From NCBI GenBank assembly GCA_965249895.1, contig CBDFNC010000001.1:992001-1056000 (forward strand): a stretch of DNA of 64,000 nucleotides. The letters are read 5' to 3'. Origin of the DNA: CBDFNC01 sp965249895. Its GTDB lineage: Bacteria > Pseudomonadota > Gammaproteobacteria > Enterobacterales > CBDFNC01. The notes below the pieces were generated by a model. The model was not told the DNA's origin. It was given only the letters and a program-made list of their open reading frames with translations, and made no database searches. Of this stretch, positions 9,008-17,975 are shown one piece after another. Made by a program: the position numbers and the translations under genes. Within the stretch, counting starts at the first letter, position 1. Each line of letters opens with the position of its first letter.

Positions 9008-10153
9008 ATGGCTTGGAATGAGCCTGGAAATGGCGGCAAAGACCGTGACCCATGGCGGAACAACAATAAAGATCAGGGTCCACCTGATCTTGATGACGTG
9101 TTCAAGAAACTAACCGGTAAGTTTGGCGGACTCTTTGGTGGTAAAGGGGGAGGCGGTAACGACGTCAGCTCTCTTGCTATTACCTTAGTGGTTTTAGTCG
9201 GCTTATTGATTTGGGGTTTTAGCGGTATCTACACCGTAACTGAAGCCGAACGTGGTGTTGTACTGCGTTTTGGTGCTTACAATGAACAGGTTGAACCTGG
9301 TCTACACTGGAACCCTAAGTTTATCGATAAGGTAATTCCTGTAGATGTGAAATCCATTCGCTCAATGCCGGCTTCTGGATTTATGCTGACTCAGGATGAA
9401 AACGTAGTCCGTGTAGAAATGGATGTGCAATATCGCGTTTTCGAACCTGAAAAATACCTGTTTACCGTGACAAACGCTGACGATAGTCTGCGTCAGGCCA
9501 TGGATAGCGCACTGCGCTCAGTCATAGGACACTCATCCATGGATGACGTACTGACGACGGGTCGTGAAGTGGTTAGACAGCAAACCCGTGAACTGCTGGA
9601 AGATATCATCCTGCCTTATGATATGGGTATCGAAATTGTGGATGTAAACTTCCTGCCGGCGAGACCGCCTGAAGAAGTTAAAGATGCTTTCGATGACGCT
9701 ATTTCTGCACAGGAAGATGAAGAGCGCTTTGTTCGGGAAGCCGAAGCTTACGAGCGTTCTAAAGAGCCGGAAGCACGTGGTCGGGTGAAGCGTATGGAGC
9801 AACAAGCTGAAGCCTACAAGCAAGAAGCCATCCTGAAATCTCAGGGTGAAGTCGCACGCTTTAATGCGTTATTGCCTCACTATCAGGCCAACCAAGACGT
9901 AACCAGAGAGCGTTTATATCTGGAAACCATGGAAGAGGTCTTTAAGAACAGCAGTAAGATCCTGCTGGATAGCGAAGGTAGCGGCAATATGCTGTATTTG
10001 CCTTTGGATAAGATCATTCAGCAATCGGAGCAGAATAGAGCGCCTAAGTCCAGCAGCTACTCATCTCCGTCGAGAAGTATCGATTCGGTGAATAGTACTA
10101 CTAACGGATCGTCGTCCATTCGCGGCGAACGACCAAGATCGGGAAGAGGATAA
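9008..10153 (+). CDS. hflK: FtsH modulator HflK (SPFH family)
   Basis: Inner-membrane SPFH/stomatin protein that, with HflC, forms a large cage around the FtsH protease. The N-terminus MAWNEPGNGGKDRDPW and a glycine-rich cytosolic segment precede one transmembrane helix (about 56-78); a SPFH domain and a long coiled-coil region (about 230-300) follow. ATGs at 9002 and 9008 are both in frame; GGAG at 8998-9001 is properly spaced only for 9008, and the family N-terminus agrees. Three bases separate it from hflC. Confidence 0.95.
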   Translation: MAWNEPGNGGKDRDPWRNNNKDQGPPDLDDVFKKLTGKFGGLFGGKGGGGNDVSSLAITLVVLVGLLIWGFSGIYTVTEAERGVVLRFGAYNEQVEPGLHWNPKFIDKVIPVDVKSIRSMPASGFMLTQDENVVRVEMDVQYRVFEPEKYLFTVTNADDSLRQAMDSALRSVIGHSSMDDVLTTGREVVRQQTRELLEDIILPYDMGIEIVDVNFLPARPPEEVKDAFDDAISAQEDEERFVREAEAYERSKEPEARGRVKRMEQQAEAYKQEAILKSQGEVARFNALLPHYQANQDVTRERLYLETMEEVFKNSSKILLDSEGSGNMLYLPLDKIIQQSEQNRAPKSSSYSSPSRSIDSVNSTTNGSSSIRGERPRSGRG

Positions 10154-10156
10154 TTT

Positions 10157-11041
10157 ATGAAAAAGTTAGCTATTATCCTTATCATAGGTCTGGCGTTGGT
10201 GGGATTATCCTCTGTGTTTGTGATAAACCAGGGTGAAAGCGCCATAGTTCTGCAGTTTGGTAAAGTGAAGCGTGTTGCCGATAGCGACGACACTCGGGTG
10301 TTTGGCCCGGGGTTACACTTTAAAGTACCCATGATTGACAAGGTTCGTATCATGGATGCTCGTATCCAGACGCTGGATGATGCGGCAGACCGTTTTGTTA
10401 CCTCTGAGAAGAAAGATTTAATTATCGACTCCTACGTAAAGTGGATTATCGATGATTTTGCCACTTTCTACTTAGCGACAGGCGGTAACATACTGCAAGC
10501 GGAATCGCTACTTAAGCGTAAGATCAATAACGGTTTACGTAGTGAAATCGGTGCAAGGACCATCAAGGATATCGTCTCCGGTGAGCGCGGTGCTGTGATG
10601 GAAACTGCCCTGAAACGCATGGCCCGTTCTTCTGAGCTAGGTATTAAGGTGCTTGATGTACGTATCAAGCAAATTAACCTGCCGTTGGAAGTGAGCTCCA
10701 GTATCTACCAGCGTATGCGTGCCGAGCGTAACGCGGTAGCCAAAGAGCACAGATCTCAGGGTCGCGAGAAGGCCGAAGTCATTCGCGCTAATATCGACCG
10801 TAAGATTGCGGTTATGTTGGCGGATGCCGACAGGTTTGCCAGAGAGACTCGCGGTGACGGCGATGCGAAAGCGGCGAAGACTTACGCAGATGCTTACTCG
10901 AAAGATCCGGAGTTTTACTCTTTCTTACGAAGCCTGGATGCTTATAAGGGAAGTTTCAATAGCAAGAGCGATGTGATGGTGATTAGTCCAGACTCTGACT
11001 TCTTCCGTTATATGAAAGGCCCTAGCAAAAACCAAGAGTAA
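10157..11041 (+). CDS. hflC: FtsH modulator HflC (SPFH family)
   Basis: Partner of HflK in the membrane complex that restrains FtsH proteolysis. One N-terminal transmembrane helix (residues 3-22) precedes a SPFH domain (about 23-190) and a helical, charged region ending in a typical short tail. 294 aa, normal length. It is the last gene before a strong intrinsic terminator, so it closes the hfq-hflX-hflKC transcript. Confidence 0.95.
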   Translation: MKKLAIILIIGLALVGLSSVFVINQGESAIVLQFGKVKRVADSDDTRVFGPGLHFKVPMIDKVRIMDARIQTLDDAADRFVTSEKKDLIIDSYVKWIIDDFATFYLATGGNILQAESLLKRKINNGLRSEIGARTIKDIVSGERGAVMETALKRMARSSELGIKVLDVRIKQINLPLEVSSSIYQRMRAERNAVAKEHRSQGREKAEVIRANIDRKIAVMLADADRFARETRGDGDAKAAKTYADAYSKDPEFYSFLRSLDAYKGSFNSKSDVMVISPDSDFFRYMKGPSKNQE

Positions 11042-11058
11042 TCCAAATTTTGTCGATA

Positions 11059-11086
11059 AAGGCCGGTTAATTCCGGCCTTTTTTTT
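11059..11086 (+). terminator. Intrinsic terminator after hflC
   Basis: An 8-bp perfect stem (AAGGCCGG / CCGGCCTT) with loop TTAATT is followed by a run of T. Confidence 0.9.
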
Positions 11087-11133
11087 AACCAAAATCCGGC
11101 GATCTAAGCGCTGCTGATAATGAAGGAAAAGCA

Positions 11134-11322
11134 ATGGAACAAGCGCTGTTACTGGCTTTGGGTTTAGTCTTGATGGTGGAAGGGCTGGGTCCGTTATTCT
11201 TTCCGAAAAAGTGGCGAAGCCTGTTAGCTCAACTGGCAAGTTTACCTAAAGAGCGCCTTAGGCGCATAGGCGGATGTTTATTTTTTGCTGGCCTGGTGAT
11301 TGTCTTGATGATAACTAATTGA
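11134..11322 (+). CDS. DUF2065 family small membrane protein (YjeT-like)
   Basis: A 62-residue protein with two hydrophobic helices (about residues 3-22 and 46-61) joined by a basic stretch containing FPKKWR. It sits between hflC and purA, where the E. coli yjeT gene also lies, and shows the DUF2065 pattern (ALGLVLMVEGLGPLFFPK). Function is unknown; the sequence suggests an integral inner-membrane protein. It lies downstream of the hflC terminator and so probably has its own promoter or is expressed by read-through. Confidence 0.85.
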   Translation: MEQALLLALGLVLMVEGLGPLFFPKKWRSLLAQLASLPKERLRRIGGCLFFAGLVIVLMITN

Positions 11323-11404
11323 AATATGTTAGAAAAAAAAACCTCCCTTTTTAAGCTCAAAATTTGATAGAATCCCGTTTTAATCAGCAAGTGCGAATTT
11401 AAAA

Positions 11405-12718
11405 ATGGGTAAGAACGTTGTAATACTCGGCACCCAATGGGGTGACGAAGGTAAAGGCAAAGTCGTAGACCTGCTTACGGATAGAGCAAAGTACGTGGTT
11501 CGTTATCAGGGTGGGCACAATGCCGGCCATACACTGGTAATAAACGGTGAGAAAACCGTTCTACACCTTATCCCCTCCGGTGTTCTTCGAGACAACGTAA
11601 AATGTATTATCGGCAACGGTGTTGTTTTATCCCCTGAAGCCTTGCTTAAAGAGATCACTATGCTGGAAGAGCGTGGCGTCCCCGTACGCGAACGCTTGCT
11701 GATCAGCGAAGCTTGCCCCCTGATCCTGCCTTATCACGTCGCTCTAGATGTGGCCCGTGAAAAAGCTCGCGGTGCGAAAGCCATAGGGACAACGGGCCGT
11801 GGTATCGGGCCTGCGTATGAAGACAAAGTCGCTCGTCGTGGTCTGCGCGTGGGTGATCTGTTTAATATGGATGACTTTGCCGTCAAACTAAAAGAAGTGG
11901 TGGATTATCACAACTTCCAGCTGACTGAATATTATAAAGAACCTGCCATTTCCTACGATGAAGTGCTGCAGCAGGCGAGAGATGTCGCTGAAATGTTGAC
12001 AGGTATGGTGGTGGATGTGACCAGTCTGCTGGATCAATCCCGTCTCGATGGTGATAATATCATATTCGAAGGTGCCCAAGGCACCTTACTGGATATCGAC
12101 CATGGTACCTACCCTTATGTAACTTCATCGAATACCACGGCTGGTGGTGTCGCCACGGGTAGTGGCTTTGGCCCACGATATATAGATTATGTGTTGGGTA
12201 TTGTTAAAGCCTATACCACACGCGTGGGTAGCGGCCCTTTCCCCACGGAATTGTACGATGGTGAAGATAAGCTTGACCCTGCAGGTAAGCACCTGGGTAC
12301 AGTCGGCCACGAATTTGGCGCCACTACTGGGCGTTTACGCCGCACAGGTTGGTTTGACGCGGTAGCGATGAAGCGAGCTATCCAAATCAACAGTATCTCA
12401 GGATTCTGCTTAACCAAGCTGGATGTATTAGACGGTTTAAAAACGATTAAAATCTGCACGGGTTATAAGACGCCTGCAGGTGATGTGCTGGACGTGCCAC
12501 CTATGGCCGCAGAAGGTTACGAAGTGGTTGAGCCTGTTTATGAAGAGCTGCCTGGCTGGGATGAAAAAACCTATGGTGTGACTGAGATGGAAAACCTGCC
12601 GGCTAATGCAAAGGCCTATATCAAACGCATCGAAGAGATAACAGGTGTGCCAATTGATATTATCTCTACTGGACCTGACCGTAACGAAACTATGGTATTA
12701 GCTAATCCTTTTCTATAA
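11405..12718 (+). CDS. purA: Adenylosuccinate synthetase PurA
   Basis: Condenses IMP and aspartate using GTP, the first committed step from IMP to AMP. GDEGKGK (13-19) with catalytic Asp14 and GGHNAGH with His42 are present, as are the IMP-binding segment GTTGRGIGPAYEDK and the C-terminal base-recognition segment STGPDRNET. 437 aa, full length. It is followed by a terminator shared with the convergent ispB. Confidence 0.97.
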   Translation: MGKNVVILGTQWGDEGKGKVVDLLTDRAKYVVRYQGGHNAGHTLVINGEKTVLHLIPSGVLRDNVKCIIGNGVVLSPEALLKEITMLEERGVPVRERLLISEACPLILPYHVALDVAREKARGAKAIGTTGRGIGPAYEDKVARRGLRVGDLFNMDDFAVKLKEVVDYHNFQLTEYYKEPAISYDEVLQQARDVAEMLTGMVVDVTSLLDQSRLDGDNIIFEGAQGTLLDIDHGTYPYVTSSNTTAGGVATGSGFGPRYIDYVLGIVKAYTTRVGSGPFPTELYDGEDKLDPAGKHLGTVGHEFGATTGRLRRTGWFDAVAMKRAIQINSISGFCLTKLDVLDGLKTIKICTGYKTPAGDVLDVPPMAAEGYEVVEPVYEELPGWDEKTYGVTEMENLPANAKAYIKRIEEITGVPIDIISTGPDRNETMVLANPFL

Positions 12719-12732
12719 AGGATTAGTTGATT

Positions 12733-12759
12733 AAAAAAGCCGCATTAAGCGGCTTTTTT
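12733..12759 (+). terminator. Bidirectional terminator between purA and ispB
   Basis: GCCGC (12739-12743), loop ATTAA, GCGGC (12749-12753), flanked by A6 on the left and T6 on the right, so it can end transcripts from both convergent genes. Confidence 0.9.
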
Positions 12760-12799
12760 AATGATTTTTTTAAAGGTGCAGCGATAAAAAAATCAGGGG

Positions 12800-13771
12800 T
12801 TAGCTGCTGCGTTCTACCGACAGGTTAGCCAGGCCGATAAGCGCCTGCTTGTATTCGGACTCAGGGATCACAGTTATTGCAGCTATGGCTTTATCCGCTT
12901 CATCTCTGGCGCGTTGGCGCGAATAGACTAAAGAACCCGTGTTCTCCAGTACGGCGAGGATTTCATCCAGATGCTCCATCCCATTGGCTTTCTCAATGGC
13001 GTCTGAAATAAGTTTTTTTTGTGTTCCATCACCGTGCTTTAGTGCATGGATTAGCGGTAGTGTTGGCTTCCCCTCGGCGAGGTCATCACCGACGTTTTTA
13101 CCCATTTCCTTGGCGTCGGCGGTATAATCCATCACATCGTCAATCAGCTGGAAAGCGGTACCCAAGTATTTACCATAGTCCTGCATGGCCAATTCGATAG
13201 CGGCATCTTGCTCTGACACCACAGCTGCAAGCTGGGTGGCGGCTTCAAACAGCTTGGCTGTTTTACAGTAGATGACGTCCATATAACTCTCTTCTGTGGT
13301 GCTGGGGTCATTGCAGTTGATCAGCTGCATCACTTCCCCTTCGGCAATCACATTGGTCGCGTCAGAAAGTATGTTCATCACCTTCATACTGCTTAACTGG
13401 GTCATCATTTGGAATGAGCGGGTATAAAGGAAGTCTCCCACGAGTACGCTGGCAGCATTACCAAACAAGGCGTTGGCGGTTTCTTTGCCACGGCGCATAT
13501 CTGACTCATCCACTACGTCGTCATGGAGTAGGGTAGCTGTGTGGATAAATTCTGTAATTGCTGCTACCTGAATATGCTTATCACCTTCATAACCAAGAGC
13601 TTTGGCTGCCAGTATGGCTAAAAGAGGGCGAATGCGTTTTCCACCACTATTGATGATATAGAACCCGAGCTGGTTAATCAGAGCTACATCGGATGTTAGC
13701 TTTTCGGCGATTAGCTCATTAACTTGGGTCATGTCCTGCTGGGACAAGGCTTGAATTGCTTTCAGCTCCAT
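12800..13771 (-). CDS. ispB: Octaprenyl diphosphate synthase IspB
   Basis: Trans-prenyltransferase that extends farnesyl diphosphate to the side chain of ubiquinone and menaquinone. It has both aspartate-rich motifs, DDVVDESD (first) and LIDDVMDY (second), and the GGKRIRP substrate segment. The frame opens with a GTG at 13786, but the ATG at 13771 has GAGAG just upstream and yields 323 aa, the E. coli length. It is divergent from rplU, as in E. coli, and convergent with purA. Confidence 0.95.
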   Translation of the reverse strand: MELKAIQALSQQDMTQVNELIAEKLTSDVALINQLGFYIINSGGKRIRPLLAILAAKALGYEGDKHIQVAAITEFIHTATLLHDDVVDESDMRRGKETANALFGNAASVLVGDFLYTRSFQMMTQLSSMKVMNILSDATNVIAEGEVMQLINCNDPSTTEESYMDVIYCKTAKLFEAATQLAAVVSEQDAAIELAMQDYGKYLGTAFQLIDDVMDYTADAKEMGKNVGDDLAEGKPTLPLIHALKHGDGTQKKLISDAIEKANGMEHLDEILAVLENTGSLVYSRQRARDEADKAIAAITVIPESEYKQALIGLANLSVERSS

Positions 13772-14101
13772 TTGCTCTCGGATCACTCTTTTGGCTAGGT
13801 TAACTGGTGCCGGATTTTACACTAATTAGACGTTAGCTACAGTTTTTATTTAACTTATCCCCGATGTGTTTTTCTATTTACAATTAGGCCTAAAAGAGGA
13901 AACATCAAATGAAATTTGGGGATTTTTGCCTAGAGAATTCGTATAAATGCTTAAATTGACGAGCGGATAAAATGATTTCAATATTTTTTGTTTTTCGACT
14001 TGCCTGGGCGGAGTGATTTGCGTACAATCCGCCACCATTGTGATTAAAGTTTAGCTAGCGCTCAGGCATTGAATCCGAGTAGCTAGAACGGAGTAATAGA
14101 C
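13772..14101. other. Divergent ispB / rplU intergenic region
   Basis: About 330 bp without a gene. It holds the rplU promoter described separately and AT-rich sequence on the ispB side; I see no RNA gene or mobile element. Confidence 0.6.
14000..14028 (+). promoter_or_regulatory. rplU-rpmA promoter
   Basis: TTGCCT (14000-14005), a 17-bp spacer and TACAAT (14023-14028) lie about 75 bp before the rplU start. The spacing is ideal for sigma-70. Confidence 0.65.
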
Positions 14102-14413
14102 ATGTACGCTGTTATCCAAAGTGGTGGCAAGCAACACCGCGTAGCAGAAGGTCAAACCCTTCGTCTGGAAAAGCTGGATGTTGAAACTGGCGCATCAGTA
14201 GATTTCGAAGAAGTTCTACTGGTAGCAAACGGTGAAGACGTTAAAGTTGGTGTTCCATTCGTAGCAGGCGGTAAAGTAACTGCGGAAGTAGTTTCTCACG
14301 GTCGTGGCGATAAAATTAAAATCGTTAAGTTCCGTCGTCGTAAGCATTCTCGCAAGCAAGCGGGTCATCGTCAGTGGTTCACTGAAGTGAAAATCACTGC
14401 AATCAACGCTTAA
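14102..14413 (+). CDS. rplU: 50S ribosomal protein L21
   Basis: Large-subunit protein that binds 23S rRNA near L20. The N-terminus MYAVIQSGGKQHRV and the basic C-terminal loop KFRRRKHSRKQAGHRQ are diagnostic. 103 aa, same as E. coli. It forms a two-gene unit with rpmA, 15 bp downstream, under the promoter at 14000-14028. Confidence 0.98.
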   Translation: MYAVIQSGGKQHRVAEGQTLRLEKLDVETGASVDFEEVLLVANGEDVKVGVPFVAGGKVTAEVVSHGRGDKIKIVKFRRRKHSRKQAGHRQWFTEVKITAINA

Positions 14414-14428
14414 TAGGAGTACTGAAAA

Positions 14429-14686
14429 ATGGCACATAAAAAAGCTGGTGGTAGTACTCGTAACGGTCGCGATTCCGAAAGCAAACGCCTTGGCGTTAAG
14501 CGTTACGGTGGCGAGACTGTATTAGCGGGTAACATTCTTGTTCGTCAGCGTGGTACTAAATTCCATGCTGGTACTAATGTAGGTCTAGGTCGTGACCACA
14601 CTTTGTTCGCAACTGCTAACGGCACTGTGAAGTTTGAAGTGAAAGGTAAGCTTAACCGCAAATACATTAGTATTGTTGCTGAATAG
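14429..14686 (+). CDS. rpmA: 50S ribosomal protein L27
   Basis: Large-subunit protein whose N-terminal tail reaches the peptidyl-transferase centre. MAHKKAGGSTRNGRDSESK is the family signature; 85 aa, full length. There is no N-terminal cleavage extension of the Firmicutes type. A strong terminator follows the gene. Confidence 0.98.
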   Translation: MAHKKAGGSTRNGRDSESKRLGVKRYGGETVLAGNILVRQRGTKFHAGTNVGLGRDHTLFATANGTVKFEVKGKLNRKYISIVAE

Positions 14687-14707
14687 ACAGTAACCAATAT
14701 TGAATTG

Positions 14708-14734
14708 AAAACCCCGCTCAGGCGGGGTTTTTTT
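14708..14734 (+). terminator. Intrinsic terminator after rpmA
   Basis: AAAACCCCGC, loop TCAG, then GCGGGGTTTT and further T residues. Confidence 0.92.
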
Positions 14735-14810
14735 ATTTATGCAACTTCCTGTTTTTCTCTTTGAGCTCTGTGATTAATATTTTCCCAGTATTCAAAGAGA
14801 AGAGCTGGTT

Positions 14811-14894
14811 GGTAGGAGTCGAACCTATCTCAGGGATGAGATGTTAGGCGCATGGATGCTAGGTTTGGCGAATAAATTCGCGGTTCGCTCCTGC
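14811..14894 (+). repeat. REP-like intergenic repeat, copy A
   Basis: The left end GGTAGGAGTCGAACC and right end GGTTCGCTCCTGC form imperfect terminal inverted repeats. Inside are a hairpin ATCTCA/TGAGAT (14828-14843), the string ATGTTAGG, a GCGCATGGATGC segment and a palindrome GCGAAT/ATTCGC (14869-14882). The core aligns with the repeat at 52411-52548 (reverse complement) and the one at 17970-18034. It sits between the rpmA terminator and obgE. It is not a tRNA gene despite the stem-like ends. Confidence 0.7.
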
Positions 14895-14980
14895 AAACGC
14901 AACAAGCTAGTAAGTTATAAATCGTTAATACTGTAAGTAGGTAGATATCTCGTTACCTATTGATCTCGGCGGGAGTAAAA

Positions 14981-16144
14981 ATGAAGTTTGTAGATGAAGC
15001 TCAGATACGAGTTGACGCTGGTGACGGCGGTAATGGTTGTGTTAGTTTCCGTCGGGAAAAATATATACCCAGGGGCGGTCCGGACGGTGGCGACGGTGGT
15101 GATGGTGGTGATGTCTATTTTGTCGCCGACGAAAACCTGAATACTCTGATTGATTACCGCTTTGAGCGTTTTCACCGCGCCGATCGTGGACAAAATGGTC
15201 AGAGCAAAGACTGTACCGGCAAGCGGGGCAAAGACCTGGAAATCAAAGTCCCGGTAGGCACCAGGGCACTGGATCAAGACACGGGTGAAGTGGTGGGTGA
15301 CTTGACCAAGCATGGCCAAAAGCTAATGGCGGCCAAAGGTGGTTTCCATGGTTTGGGAAACACCCGCTTTAAAAGCAGCACCAACAGGACACCAAGACAA
15401 AAAACCAACGGTACACCCGGCGAGGTGCGAAACCTTCAGCTGGAGCTAATGTTACTGGCGGACGTTGGTATGTTAGGCCTGCCCAATGCCGGTAAGTCCA
15501 CTTTTATCCGCGCTGTATCGGCGGCAAAACCTAAGGTAGCCGATTACCCGTTTACTACATTAGTACCTAACCTTGGTATGGTGCGCCTGGAAGCGCAGCG
15601 CAGCTTTGTTGTTGCGGATATTCCCGGTTTGATTGAAGGTGCTGCAGAAGGCGCCGGTCTGGGCATTCGCTTCCTTAAACACCTGGAACGCTGTCGTGTT
15701 TTGTTACATCTGGTGGACGTGTTACCGGCGGATGGCTCAGATCCTGCAGAAAATGCCAAGGTGATTATTGACGAGCTTGAACGGCACAATCCTAAATTAG
15801 CTGGCAAACCACGCTGGCTTATTTTTAACAAGTTAGATCTGGTGTTGGAAGAAGAAGCGGTCGAGATCATCGAAAAGGTGAAAACGGCCCTGGATTGGCA
15901 AGGTCCAAGCTACCAAATTTCAGCTTTTAATAAGGAAGGCACCAAAGAAATTTGTTACGACATCGCCGATTATATCGAGACGCTACCGGCCCAGGAAGTG
16001 GCGGAAGAGTCTGCAGAAGCTATTGAATTCAAATGGGATAATTACCATAAAGCGGCGATTGAAGAAGCCGGTGTCGTCTGGGACGACGACGATTGGGATG
16101 ACGAAGAGGACGACGGAGTTGAAGTCGTTTACGTCAGAGATTAA
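14981..16144 (+). CDS. obgE: GTPase ObgE/CgtA
   Basis: Essential GTPase acting in late 50S assembly and stress signalling. The glycine-rich Obg fold (residues 1-158, with repeated GGDGGDGG) is followed by a G domain with GLPNAGKST, DIPGLIEGA and NKLD. An acidic C-terminal tail (WDDDDWDDEEDD) is typical of the gammaproteobacterial protein. The ATG at 14981 has GGGAG 5 bp upstream; the upstream TTG at 14960 is unlikely. 387 aa. Confidence 0.97.
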   Translation: MKFVDEAQIRVDAGDGGNGCVSFRREKYIPRGGPDGGDGGDGGDVYFVADENLNTLIDYRFERFHRADRGQNGQSKDCTGKRGKDLEIKVPVGTRALDQDTGEVVGDLTKHGQKLMAAKGGFHGLGNTRFKSSTNRTPRQKTNGTPGEVRNLQLELMLLADVGMLGLPNAGKSTFIRAVSAAKPKVADYPFTTLVPNLGMVRLEAQRSFVVADIPGLIEGAAEGAGLGIRFLKHLERCRVLLHLVDVLPADGSDPAENAKVIIDELERHNPKLAGKPRWLIFNKLDLVLEEEAVEIIEKVKTALDWQGPSYQISAFNKEGTKEICYDIADYIETLPAQEVAEESAEAIEFKWDNYHKAAIEEAGVVWDDDDWDDEEDDGVEVVYVRD

Positions 16145-16151
16145 TGATAAC

Positions 16152-16176
16152 ACCGCTCCTGAAGGGGCGGTTTTTG
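16152..16176 (+). terminator. Intrinsic terminator after obgE
   Basis: ACCGCTCC / GGGGCGGT stem with one G-T pair, loop TGAA, followed by T5 and more T residues. Confidence 0.85.
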
Positions 16177-16243
16177 TTTTTGGATAAGGTTTACTTTTCT
16201 TAACTCAGCTACACTGAAGCTCTTTTCCTTAAGACCTCATCAA

Positions 16244-17014
16244 ATGACCAAAGATCAGCAGCTGGAAATCACGCGGTTAGCGGTAAAGGCGGGCCAACTC
16301 TTGTTGCGACACGGCGCGGAAAGCCGACTTATTGAGCAAACCACTTCTCGGCTGGGATTAGCTTTGGGGGTTGAAAGTGTTGAAATGTCTGTATCGGCAG
16401 ATGCGTTGGTGGTTACCTGCCTCTATCAGGGTAGGTGTATTACCACAACCCGGCGAGTTTATGACGGTGGGATCAATATGCAAATGGTGTGTGATATTCA
16501 ACGGATCTGTGTACTGGCTGAAAAAGGGCTAATTACTTGTGATCAGGTTAAAGAGCGCCTTTCTCGGCTAAAACCCATCAAGTATAACCGCTGGTTAGTA
16601 GCATGTATGATTGGTTTGTCATGCGCCAGTTTTAGCCGTCTATTTGGTGGTGGTTGGATGGTATTTTTACTCACTTTTATCGCTGCATTTACGGCAATGC
16701 TTGTTCGCCAGGAAATGGCAAAGTCTCATCACAGCCCGTTAATTAACTTTGCAGTAACGGCGTTTGTAGCTACGTGTATTGCGAGCCTGGGAGTGAGTTT
16801 TGAGCTGGGTGAGAAACCTGAATTAGCCATGGCTGCCAGTGTTTTGTTGCTGGTGCCGGGCTTCCCGTTAATAAATGCGGTTTCAGATATGGTGAAAGGG
16901 CATATTAACATGGGCCTGGCCAGGTGGACGGCCGCCACATTACTGACGGTTAGTGTGGCGCTGGGTATTGTGGTCGCTATGTCACTCACTGGCGTATCCG
17001 GGTGGTTGAATTAA
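16244..17014 (+). CDS. yjjP: ThrE-type exporter, large subunit (YjjP-like)
   Basis: Corresponds to the N-terminal half of ThrE (DUF1212). A soluble region (about 1-110) is followed by five hydrophobic helices (about 118-250). In E. coli the YjjP-YjjB pair exports succinate; in other bacteria fused ThrE proteins export threonine and serine. The substrate here cannot be read from the sequence. The stop overlaps the yjjB start as TAATG, so the two halves are probably translated together. Confidence 0.88.
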   Translation: MTKDQQLEITRLAVKAGQLLLRHGAESRLIEQTTSRLGLALGVESVEMSVSADALVVTCLYQGRCITTTRRVYDGGINMQMVCDIQRICVLAEKGLITCDQVKERLSRLKPIKYNRWLVACMIGLSCASFSRLFGGGWMVFLLTFIAAFTAMLVRQEMAKSHHSPLINFAVTAFVATCIASLGVSFELGEKPELAMAASVLLLVPGFPLINAVSDMVKGHINMGLARWTAATLLTVSVALGIVVAMSLTGVSGWLN

Positions 17015-17475
17015 TGGCGCTTATATTATTACTACTCGAGGATGCCCTGTTTTCTGCTATACCAGCCCTTGGCTTTGCACTGGTATTTAATGTGCCTAGA
17101 AACATGCTGGTCTATTGTGCGGTCGGGGGTGCGTTTACCCATAGTTTCAGAACCCTGTTGATGTATTATGGTATTCCTATTGAGTGGGCGACCCTGTACG
17201 CTTCGACGGCGATGGGGTTTGTCGGCCTTTACTGGTCACGGCGTTTTTTGATCCCTCGCCCAGTTTTTAGTGTTGCGGCCATTATCCCCATGACCCCCGG
17301 TAGCTATGCCTTCACCACTGTGATTGCTCTGATGGAGTTGAATCGGGGTGTTGAACCTGAGTTACTCTATACCGCCATTGAGAATGGTCTTAAGACGCTG
17401 TTTATCCTGGCGGCATTGAGCTTTGGTCTCGCAATTCCGTCAGTTTTGATTTATCGTGGGCGCCCCATCGTTTGA
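17014..17475 (+). CDS. yjjB: ThrE-type exporter, small subunit (YjjB-like)
   Basis: Corresponds to the C-terminal ThrE_2 domain: 153 residues made almost entirely of membrane helices, with the family segment PMTPGSYAF. The ATG at 17014 overlaps the yjjP stop by one base; the in-frame GTG at 17002 is less likely. It must act together with YjjP as a two-part membrane exporter. folA follows without a gap. Confidence 0.88.
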   Translation: MALILLLLEDALFSAIPALGFALVFNVPRNMLVYCAVGGAFTHSFRTLLMYYGIPIEWATLYASTAMGFVGLYWSRRFLIPRPVFSVAAIIPMTPGSYAFTTVIALMELNRGVEPELLYTAIENGLKTLFILAALSFGLAIPSVLIYRGRPIV

Positions 17476-17489
17476 GCAGAGACAGCAAA

Positions 17490-17975
17490 GTGAAGATTTC
17501 CATGATAGCGGCCATGGCTAACAACCGGGTGATAGGGTTAGGTAATAAGATGCCATGGCATTTACCGGCTGATCTGCAGTTTTTCAAACGGGTTACTTTA
17601 GGAAAACCTGTGGTGATGGGACGTAACACGTTTGAGTCTATCGGACGTCCATTACCGGGTCGATTAAATGTGATCATCACCCGCAACAGGAATTATTTTG
17701 CTGAGGGGATCACCTGCGTACCCTCACCTGAGGCTGCACTGGAGCTGTTAAGGGACCAGGCTGAAATTATGGTTATCGGCGGTGCCACTATTTATCAGCA
17801 ATTCTTACCAAGAGCCGATCAGTTATTTCTGACATTTATTGATTTGGATACAGAAGGTGATACCTGGTTTCCGGATTATCAGGCGCTGGGACAATGGCAA
17901 GAGCTGGAGCGCCAGGTCTGTACGGCAGATGAAAAAAATCCGTACAACTATCAATTTGTCACCTTAGCAAGGTAG
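17490..17975 (+). CDS. folA: Dihydrofolate reductase FolA
   Basis: Reduces dihydrofolate to tetrahydrofolate with NADPH. MPWHLPADL holds the catalytic acid (Asp28), with the cofactor motifs VMGRNTFESIGRPLPGR and VIGGATIYQQFLP. The frame opens at TTG 17472, inside yjjB, but the GTG at 17490 yields 161 aa and the expected short N-terminus. The TAG stop lies in the left end of a REP-like repeat. Confidence 0.95.
   Translation: MKISMIAAMANNRVIGLGNKMPWHLPADLQFFKRVTLGKPVVMGRNTFESIGRPLPGRLNVIITRNRNYFAEGITCVPSPEAALELLRDQAEIMVIGGATIYQQFLPRADQLFLTFIDLDTEGDTWFPDYQALGQWQELERQVCTADEKNPYNYQFVTLAR

Noticed and set aside
14811..14894. Possible tRNA gene, because of GGTAGGAGTCGAACC resembling a T arm
   Set aside because: No cloverleaf, anticodon stem or acceptor pairing could be built; it matches the REP-like family.
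16244..17475. Frameshifted single thrE gene
   Set aside because: Two separate genes (yjjP, yjjB) overlapping as TAATG are the normal form in gammaproteobacteria.
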